DNA of 64,000 nt, from assembly GCA_022843955.1 (NCBI GenBank), contig JALHMQ010000009.1, forward strand, positions 1-64,000, in the 5' to 3' direction. How positions within the stretch are numbered: position 1 is the stretch's first letter; every line of letters starts with the position of its first letter. Origin of the DNA: Burkholderiaceae bacterium. Lineage in GTDB: Bacteria; Pseudomonadota; Gammaproteobacteria; Burkholderiales; Burkholderiaceae_F. The position numbers and the translations under genes are program-made. The notes beneath the pieces were generated by a model that had not been told where the DNA came from, ran no database searches, and saw only the letters and a program-made list of their open reading frames with translations. Positions 58,097 through 64,000 of this stretch are shown in pieces.

Positions 58097-59679
58097 TGGG
58101 TCTTCTCGAAAGCCGCCCCGAACTCGCCTGCCAGCAGCTTGCGATCGATCTTGCCGTTCGGATTGCGCGGCAGCGGCCCATCGCGCACCACCACGCGGGC
58201 CGGCAGCATGTAGATCGGCAGCCGCTCGCGGCAGTCGGCAAGTAGCTGGGCTTCGGTCAGTGGCTCGCCGTCACGGGCAGTGGCGACCACGACGATCGCC
58301 TGCCCAAGCGACGGGTGCGGCACGCCGAAAGCGGCGCACTCGGCCACGCGCTGGGTACCGTAGACCACCTCCTCCACCTCGGTGGGGCTGACGCGGTAGC
58401 CGGAGGTCTTGATCATCTCGTCGCGCCGACCGATGAAGTAGAGATAGCCCTCCTCGTCGGCGCGCACGGTGTCGCCGGAGAACACCGCGATCTCCGCCAG
58501 CACCAGCCCGCCCTCGCGGCCGGGCAGTGGCTTGTAGCGCTCGGCGGTCTTCTCGGCGTCGTTCCAGTAGCCCATGCCCACCAGCGCGCCGCGCTGCACG
58601 AGTTCGCCCGGCTCGTTGGGCGCGCAGGGCGTGCCGTCCTCGCGCAGCACGAGGATCTCGCTGTTAGGTATCGCCTTGCCGATCGAATCGGGCCGGATGT
58701 CCGCCTGCTCGGGCGGCAGGTAGGTGGCGCGGAACGCCTCGGTCAGGCCGTACATCAGGTAGGGCTTGGTGCGAGGCAGCGCCGCGCGCAGCTTCTTCAG
58801 CGTTTCAAGTGGCATGCGGCCACCGGTGTTGGCGATGTAGCGCAGATGCTCGGTGACGGTGGACGGCCACGCGAGTTGCGTGAGCTGGATCCACAGCGGC
58901 GGCACCGCGGTGAGGCCGGTCACGCGCTCGCGCACCAGCGCGTTCAGCACGTCCTTTGGCAGCAGATAGTTAAGCAGCACCACGCGTGCGCCGGCGTGGA
59001 ACGCAGTGGTGAGCTGGCTGAAGCCGGCATCGAACGACAGCGGCAGCGCCGCGAGCAGCGTGTCGTCGGGGCGGTTTTCCAGATACTGGGCGACGCTCTT
59101 GGCGCCGGCGACCATGTTCCGGTGCGACAGCACCACGCCCTTCGGCTTGCCGGTGCTGCCCGAGGTGTACAGGATTGACACCATGTCGGTGTCGATCACG
59201 CGGTGGCCGGCGCTGGGCGCTGCCGCCTGCATCTCGGGCCAGCAGACCACCTGCTGCGGCACCGGCTCTGCGGCGCCATCGCCGCACACCACCACCTGGC
59301 GCAGGTCATGGCAGGCGGGCAGCGCGGCGGCGACCGCCGCCAGCCGCTCGGCCGACGTCACCAGTGCCCGCACGTTGCAGTCGCGCAGGATGTAGCCGAC
59401 CTGCTCGCCCTTTAACAGCGGGTTCACAGGGACGAACACTGCGCCGGCGCGCATTGCGCCAAACGCGGCGATCACGAACTCGAACCGCTTCTCGAGATAG
59501 ACGCCGACCCGCTCGCCGCGCGCAACGCCCAGCCGCACCAGTCCAGCCGCAAAGCGCTCGATCGCCTGCGCCAACGCTCCGTAGGCGAGCGTCTGGCCCT
59601 GGTAGGTGAGCGCCGGCGCAGAAGGCGCGTCATGCGCCGCCCGCAAGGGCAACTCGTGCAAGAGCATGGTGGACTGCAT
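58093..59679 (-). CDS. acyl-CoA ligase (AMP-forming), exosortase A system-associated
   Basis: 528 residues from ATG at 59679 (another in-frame ATG at 59667 gives 524). AMP-binding P-loop ILYTSGSTGKPKG near residue 170, YGLTEAF near residue 310, and the C-terminal RNPNGKIDRKLL lysine. It would activate an acyl group and load it on the acyl carrier protein at 63618. Corresponds to the TIGR03098 group. Confidence 0.9.
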   Translation of the reverse strand: MQSTMLLHELPLRAAHDAPSAPALTYQGQTLAYGALAQAIERFAAGLVRLGVARGERVGVYLEKRFEFVIAAFGAMRAGAVFVPVNPLLKGEQVGYILRDCNVRALVTSAERLAAVAAALPACHDLRQVVVCGDGAAEPVPQQVVCWPEMQAAAPSAGHRVIDTDMVSILYTSGSTGKPKGVVLSHRNMVAGAKSVAQYLENRPDDTLLAALPLSFDAGFSQLTTAFHAGARVVLLNYLLPKDVLNALVRERVTGLTAVPPLWIQLTQLAWPSTVTEHLRYIANTGGRMPLETLKKLRAALPRTKPYLMYGLTEAFRATYLPPEQADIRPDSIGKAIPNSEILVLREDGTPCAPNEPGELVQRGALVGMGYWNDAEKTAERYKPLPGREGGLVLAEIAVFSGDTVRADEEGYLYFIGRRDEMIKTSGYRVSPTEVEEVVYGTQRVAECAAFGVPHPSLGQAIVVVATARDGEPLTEAQLLADCRERLPIYMLPARVVVRDGPLPRNPNGKIDRKLLAGEFGAAFEKTQ

Positions 59680-59793
59680 GCTGGAAGAGAACCTCGGCTG
59701 GATCCCGCGCGGCCGGCGGTGGCATGGGCGATGCGCCCGCGGGCACGCGCGAGTCAGGCGCTGAATGTACATGCTCCGCTATGCTTTGCGCAT

Positions 59794-60864
59794 ATGCAGA
59801 GCTTCCAGTCCACGCTGAGCTGGCGCTGCGAGCCGATCTCCGACTTGGGCGCGCATGCCGCCGACTGGAACCGGCTCGCGGCGCTGCAGCCTACGGCGCC
59901 CTTCCTCCATTTGGACTTCATCGAACCAGCACTCTCGTGCTTCGGCAGCGGTGGCGAGCGACTGGCAGTCGGCCGCGGCGCCGGCGGCAGAACGGCGGCA
60001 CTGGCAATCCTGGGACCGGCCGGCATCGGTCGGATGAACACCTTTCAGCCGTCGCAACTGCCCGTTGGCCCGCTGCTGCTGGAGCCTGGCATCGACGTGG
60101 CCACGGCGGCGCGATCGCTGACGCAGGCAATGTCGCCATTGACGCCGGTGGTCGGCCTCACGCAACTCGACGAAGCGATGTACCCCCGACCAACCGGCGA
60201 TGGGCTGCTGGTCGTTGGTGACTACATCACCACCGCCTGGGTCGACGTCAGTGGCAGTTTCGATGCCTACTGGGCTGCGCGCGGCAAGAACCTGCGGCAA
60301 AACATTCGCAAGCAGCGTCGCAAACTGGAGGAAGACGGCATCGCGGCCACGCTTGACGAGCTGCGTAGCGAGGAAGACATGGCGACTGCGGTCGCCGACT
60401 ACGGCCGGCTTGAGAGCGTCGGCTGGAAAGGCGCCGACGGTAGCGCGGTCAGTGCTGACAACGTGCAGGGCCGCTTCTACCGCGACATGCTGCAGCGCTT
60501 TTGCCGGCGCGGCCGCGGCTGCGTATACCGGTATCGCTTCAATGGCGAGGTCGTGGCCGTCGACCTGTGCATCGAGAGCGACGATACCCTGGTGATCCTG
60601 AAGACCACCTACGACGAGCGCGTGAACAAGGCGCTGTCGCCGGCGTTTCTCATGCGCGAGGAGGCGTTCGCGCGCATCTGGCAGCAGGGCCGCATCCGAC
60701 GCATTGAGTTCTTCGGCCGGCTGATGGACTGGCACAAACGCTGGACCGACAACGCGCGTGGCCTGTATCACCTAACACATTTCCGTTGGCGCTGGCTGCG
60801 CAGCCTGCGCGGGCGTGGCAAGACTCCCGGCGCCCACGAGGCGCAGCCGGTGCACTTGGAGTAA
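59794..60864 (+). CDS. BioF2-like/FemAB-type acetyltransferase
   Basis: 356 residues from ATG at 59794. C-terminal GNAT-like half with KNLRQNIRKQRRKLEEDGI (the conserved basic stretch of PF13480) and KTTYDERVNKALSPAFLM. Such FemAB-related proteins occur in exosortase A loci. Acceptor unknown. A weak sigma-54-like TGGCATG...ATGCG lies at 59720. Confidence 0.8.
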   Translation: MQSFQSTLSWRCEPISDLGAHAADWNRLAALQPTAPFLHLDFIEPALSCFGSGGERLAVGRGAGGRTAALAILGPAGIGRMNTFQPSQLPVGPLLLEPGIDVATAARSLTQAMSPLTPVVGLTQLDEAMYPRPTGDGLLVVGDYITTAWVDVSGSFDAYWAARGKNLRQNIRKQRRKLEEDGIAATLDELRSEEDMATAVADYGRLESVGWKGADGSAVSADNVQGRFYRDMLQRFCRRGRGCVYRYRFNGEVVAVDLCIESDDTLVILKTTYDERVNKALSPAFLMREEAFARIWQQGRIRRIEFFGRLMDWHKRWTDNARGLYHLTHFRWRWLRSLRGRGKTPGAHEAQPVHLE

Positions 60865-61055
60865 TCCGCCGTTTGCGCTGCTCGCGGCGAGTGAGCAGTA
60901 TCGAATTTAGTTCCTTCACTTGCGGAAAAGCACTCCAACTCGCAGGAATGAGGGGTGACCGCTGGGCTGTCGAGCACCTGTCTCTCGCGGTCAAACGGTC
61001 GAGCTGTAAGCGGCGACGGGTCGCCGGCCCGCGCCGTCTGAAGCCGCTGAGCGGG
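60865..61055. other. convergent intergenic region, 191 bp
   Basis: Between the 3' ends of the BioF2-like gene and the GT4 gene. No terminator with a T-run and no gene is evident. Confidence 0.45.
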
Positions 61056-62291
61056 TCAGACTGAGTCGAGCAGCACGGCAAGCTGCCGGGCGCGCCCGCG
61101 ACGCGACGCCGAATCGATCGCCGCCTCGGTCGCCCGCCAGCCGGCGCCACGCGCCGGATCGGCGACGAACGAACTAAGCAGCGTGGCGATGTCGGCGGAG
61201 TCATCTAGCCGGGCTTGGCGCGTAATGCCGGCAGCGGCGGCCGCCTGCGCGGTGTCACCAACGGAGTCGCTCAACACCAGCACCGGCCGCCGTGCGCGTA
61301 GGTACTCGTACAGCTTGGCCGGGATCTGCTCGTTGCAGTTGGACGCCTGCAGCAGCAGCAGGCCGTCGGCGCGCTGCATCTCAACCAGCGCCTCGCGGTA
61401 GTCGATCGGCGGCTCGATCTCGACCAAGTCAGCGACGTTGAAGCGCGCTGCCAGGGTTCGCAGCAGGTCGTCGTGCACACTGGCACGGAAGCGCACGCGC
61501 AGGCGCGGCGCGTCGATGCGCCCGTCGCGCTTGCAGCGGCCGAGCGCGTCGAACAGGCAGGTTGGATCGCGCTCAGACGGATACACGATGCCGCTGTGAA
61601 GAAGCGTCAGTGCACCGGGTCGTAGCGGGCCAAGGCGCGCTGCCTCGGCGCCGCTGTCACCGAAGCTTTCCTCGTCGTATCCGTTCTCGATCAACTGCAC
61701 GCGCCCAGCGGCCGGCGGGTAGCGGCGCCGGTACTCTGCCGCCGCGCCCGGTGTCGTGAACACTGACGCCGCCGCAGTCGCAAGCGCGTGCTGCTCGATG
61801 TCCTTAAATTGCGCCCAGGTCCGCGGATCGGCCGGATAACCCGGCTGCGCCATGGGGTCGCGGAAGTCGGCGACCCATGGCACGCGGAATCGCGCGTGCA
61901 GCCGCGTGGCAATCAGGTGCGCTGTAGGCAGCGGGTAGGTTGACCAGATGGCTTGCGGCGCGAAGTCGCGGATCATTGCAGCACCGACGCGCCGGGCGTC
62001 ATACTGCCATGTCATCCAGCGATCAGGCCGTGCAAGCACGCCCAGGTACCGGCCTCGGACCGACAACTGGCGCGCGGCATCGAGGGCGAGCGCGCGCCGC
62101 ACTATCACGCCGTCCGGAACGTCTCGCAGCAGATCGTCGCTGGTGCGCTCGTAGGCGCCGGGCATGGCGGTCAGCACCAGCGGCTGCCATCCGAACGACG
62201 GGAGGTGCTGCACGAAGCGCAGCGTGCGCTGCACGCCGCTGGAACCAGCCAGTGGCGGAAAATGAAAGGCGATCATCAGCACGCGCTTCAT
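61056..62291 (-). CDS. GT4-type glycosyltransferase
   Basis: 411 residues from ATG at 62291, sharing ATGA with the upstream gene stop; an ATG at 62309 adds six residues. N-terminal MIAFHFPPLAGSSGVQRTLRF; C-terminal LLLLQASNCNEQIPAKLYEY near residue 315 (donor-sugar site with the Q-I-P-A-K-L-Y-E-Y pattern of many bacterial GTs). Likely EPS repeat assembly. Confidence 0.88.
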   Translation of the reverse strand: MKRVLMIAFHFPPLAGSSGVQRTLRFVQHLPSFGWQPLVLTAMPGAYERTSDDLLRDVPDGVIVRRALALDAARQLSVRGRYLGVLARPDRWMTWQYDARRVGAAMIRDFAPQAIWSTYPLPTAHLIATRLHARFRVPWVADFRDPMAQPGYPADPRTWAQFKDIEQHALATAAASVFTTPGAAAEYRRRYPPAAGRVQLIENGYDEESFGDSGAEAARLGPLRPGALTLLHSGIVYPSERDPTCLFDALGRCKRDGRIDAPRLRVRFRASVHDDLLRTLAARFNVADLVEIEPPIDYREALVEMQRADGLLLLQASNCNEQIPAKLYEYLRARRPVLVLSDSVGDTAQAAAAAGITRQARLDDSADIATLLSSFVADPARGAGWRATEAAIDSASRRGRARQLAVLLDSV

Positions 62292-63502
62292 CTCGCGCGC
62301 ACTACGCAAGCCACCACGTCCGCAATGGCGTCAATCTGCGCATCGCCCAAATCCTGGTGGCAACCGAGCTGGAAAACGTGCGTCGACCATGCCAACCCGG
62401 CATCGCCCTGCAACGACGGTACGTCGGGCCACAGCACATCCCAGCGAAAGATCGGCACGCCGGCCAGCCGCAGCGGGTGGTAGCACCGCTCCGGCTCATC
62501 GACCCAGAGTGGAAAAACGTATGGGACTGCGTCGCCTTCAAGCGTGGGTGCCATCACGCGCAGTCCCGCAATGCCCCCGAGCCGCACGGCGAGGCGCTGG
62601 TAGTTGCGCTGCCGACGCTCGATCAGGCCCGCGCGGTCAGCACGTGCAACGATGGCGCGTACCGTGGTCGACGGTGCGCACCGTGCGGCGGCCTCATCGA
62701 AGACGGGCATACGCACATCGGCCGCGGTCTCGACGGCCGGCGCGAACGGGTCCCGACGTCCCCGCAGCCGGTCGCGCAGCCGCAGGCCGGCTCGCAGCCC
62801 GATTCCTAGCGGCTGCAGCCCGCCGAATCGCGCCGAGATCTCCACCGCCTCCGCCGCGTGCCGCATGCCGCGCGCAAGCGGCGACGGCGCCAACTGCGTG
62901 GTCAGTGGCCGCATGCGGGACGCTAGGCAACCGCCCTCAGGCACTGGGAAGAACTTGGTCAGGCTGGCGATGGCGAAATCGCCCCAAGTACCCACCTGGT
63001 GCCCCTCACTGCTGCCGAAGAATGCATGCGCGCAGTCTTCCACCAGCGCGATCCCGTGCTGGTCGCAGAACGCGCGCACACCTGCAAGTGGCCGCACGAT
63101 GCCGAAGTAGTGGACGGCGAACAGCGCGCGCACGCCGGCCAGTTCGTGCTCGCCCAGCCCGTCAAGCAACGGCAGGCCGTCGTCGCTGATCGGGAAGAAG
63201 ACTGGCTCCGCGCCGGCAGCGAACACCGGGCTCACCATGGTTGGACAGTGATACGTCGGCACCAGCACCCGGTCCCCCGGGCCGATGCCAAGTTCCGCAA
63301 GCGCAAGCCGCAACGCGGCACGCCCGCTCGTGGTCAGCAGCAGATGCGGCAAGTCTGTGACCTGAGCAGCTGCGGCCGGCCGTGCGCTACCAGCAAGCAG
63401 GCGCCACCCGACAACCGGGTGGCGCGGAAGGCGAAGCTGCGGAGCGGAGGGCTGCGTCAAGCGGATTAGCGTCGCGGCGATGGACTGTGTTACGGGCGCC
63501 AC
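62288..63502 (-). CDS. DegT/DnrJ/EryC1/StrS family aminotransferase-like protein
   Basis: 404 residues if started at GTG 63502; no better start exists, and the frame is open to 63979 only opposite the carrier-protein gene. PLP-fold motifs: VPTYHCPTMVSPV, ALVEDCAHAFFGSS, and lysine in SLTKFFPVPEGG. The last sits where the catalytic lysine of DegT proteins is. Start uncertain, so the N-terminus could be shorter. ATGA overlap with the GT4 gene. Role inferred: amino sugar synthesis. Confidence 0.8.
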   Translation of the reverse strand: MAPVTQSIAATLIRLTQPSAPQLRLPRHPVVGWRLLAGSARPAAAAQVTDLPHLLLTTSGRAALRLALAELGIGPGDRVLVPTYHCPTMVSPVFAAGAEPVFFPISDDGLPLLDGLGEHELAGVRALFAVHYFGIVRPLAGVRAFCDQHGIALVEDCAHAFFGSSEGHQVGTWGDFAIASLTKFFPVPEGGCLASRMRPLTTQLAPSPLARGMRHAAEAVEISARFGGLQPLGIGLRAGLRLRDRLRGRRDPFAPAVETAADVRMPVFDEAAARCAPSTTVRAIVARADRAGLIERRQRNYQRLAVRLGGIAGLRVMAPTLEGDAVPYVFPLWVDEPERCYHPLRLAGVPIFRWDVLWPDVPSLQGDAGLAWSTHVFQLGCHQDLGDAQIDAIADVVACVVRAR

Positions 63503-63536
63503 TGAAATCGGAGGGCCGGGAGTATCCCATGCAAAC

Positions 63537-63565
63537 GTGATTCGGGCACCGAGACTCCCTATAAT
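63537..63565 (+). promoter_or_regulatory. candidate sigma-70 promoter for the acyl carrier protein
   Basis: A perfect TATAAT at 63560-63565, with GTGATT 17 bases upstream as a poor -35. It lies about 53 bp before the TTG start at 63618. Confidence 0.4.
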
Positions 63566-63617
63566 CGCTGCCGCACCGGCTGCCCTGCCGGCTGCCTTGG
63601 AGCTGCAGGAGAGTGCA

Positions 63618-63869
63618 TTGGACGTAGAAGAACAGGTAATCCTCTCGCTGGAGGCCGCACTCAACGTACGCCTCGATCGCAGCCGGTTTGGGCTGCAGGC
63701 CGCACTGCTGGGCGCGGTGCCCGAGTTCGATTCGATGGCGGTGGTGGCGCTGCTTACCAACCTGGAGGAGCGCTTCGGCTTCACCGTCGACGATGACGAA
63801 GTCGACGGCAGCACCTTCGCCACCGTTGGCAGCCTCGCGTCGTTCGTGCGCGCCAAGCTGGCCGCCTGA
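63618..63869 (+). CDS. acyl carrier protein, exosortase A system-associated
   Basis: 83 residues from TTG, with CAGGAGAG upstream. Phosphopantetheine site Ser39 (PEFDSMAVV); the helical ACP fold fits (LTNLEERFGFTVDDDEVDG). It should carry the acyl group activated by the ligase at 58093 and possibly be decarboxylated with the neighbouring PLP enzyme. The hydrolase gene begins 39 bp on. Confidence 0.9.
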   Translation: MDVEEQVILSLEAALNVRLDRSRFGLQAALLGAVPEFDSMAVVALLTNLEERFGFTVDDDEVDGSTFATVGSLASFVRAKLAA

Positions 63870-63908
63870 CGGTCCCGGCGCCGCTGAACCGGCCGCCGCC
63901 CCGCTGTC

Positions 63909-64000
63909 GTGACTGCCACCCCGCTTCCGCCCCAGGACGCGTTCTTCGTCGAACGCGAGGACCGCTCTCTGTTCTGCATGGCCTTCGATCCGCCTGCAGG
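63909..64000 (+). CDS. exosortase A system-associated hydrolase (5' end only)
   Basis: GTG at 63909; 30 full codons in the window. Starts TATPLPPQDAFFVERED with a later LFCMAFDPPAG, similar to the opening of the alpha/beta-hydrolase of TIGR03101 (hydrolase 2) from exosortase A loci. Too short for motifs of the catalytic site. Confidence 0.55.
   Translation, partial: MTATPLPPQDAFFVEREDRSLFCMAFDPPA

Overview
The window is high-GC, densely coded DNA. Its gene content suggests a betaproteobacterium, probably Burkholderiales. The pointers are a urate-degrading xanthine dehydrogenase cluster with the membrane urate hydroxylase PuuD, the PrsK/PrsR/PrsT set with the EpsB-type transferase of exosortase A (XrtA)/PEP-CTERM loci, and the acyl-CoA ligase, PLP decarboxylase and acyl carrier protein that go with exosortase A. 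Genus cannot be read from the sequence. No rRNA, CRISPR array, phage or plasmid gene was seen.

Layout. 1-864: 5' part of a repeat-containing lipoprotein gene. 1009-4528: a degenerate tRNA-Gly 5' half, then four overlapping genes (small Tat-like secreted protein, PqqD-like chaperone, HprK-related kinase A, nucleotidyltransferase), then an intact tRNA-Gly(CCC) whose 3' end is triplicated. 4642-12278: a FrnE-like DsbA protein, then purine catabolism (uraH-xdhA-xdhB-xdhC-puuD leftward, uraD rightward). 12668-15393: an NMT1/SsuA-type ABC importer behind a candidate sigma-54 promoter. 15660-17945: PPK2, OsmC and TrmB. 17958-28378: leftward housekeeping and envelope genes (macro domain, DUF6498, Ycf46-like AAA ATPase, UppP, DUF1439 lipoprotein, MacB/ATPase/MacA exporter, SodC, YceH, serine protease).

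28366-37449 is the first EPS/exosortase A block, transcribed leftward: epsB-type initiating transferase, then prsK, prsR, prsT and a nucleotide-sugar dehydrogenase. 37957-39680 is a decayed IS3-family element interrupted by an intact 1,337-bp relative with clear inverted repeats and an AGAT target duplication. 39705-42024 is a leftward TolB-like/MFS pair. 42329-51156 is a rightward sugar-modification operon (WbpD-, WbpB- and WbpE-like enzymes, NeuD/PglD-like acyltransferase, epimerase, second DegT aminotransferase, Wzx-type flippase, glycosyltransferase). 51244-64000 holds another glycosyltransferase, a 1,342-residue DUF6605/DUF4082 lipoprotein, the decarboxylase/acyl-CoA ligase pair, a BioF2-like acyltransferase, a GT4 glycosyltransferase with a DegT protein, an acyl carrier protein and the first codons of an exosortase A-associated hydrolase.

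How they fit. The EPS genes would make a nucleotide-sugar pool rich in (di)acetamido uronic acids, prime undecaprenyl phosphate (EpsB), assemble and flip the repeat, and couple production to the PrsK/PrsR regulators. The exosortase itself and any PEP-CTERM substrate must lie outside the window. The purine genes convert hypoxanthine/xanthine to urate and on to (S)-allantoin.
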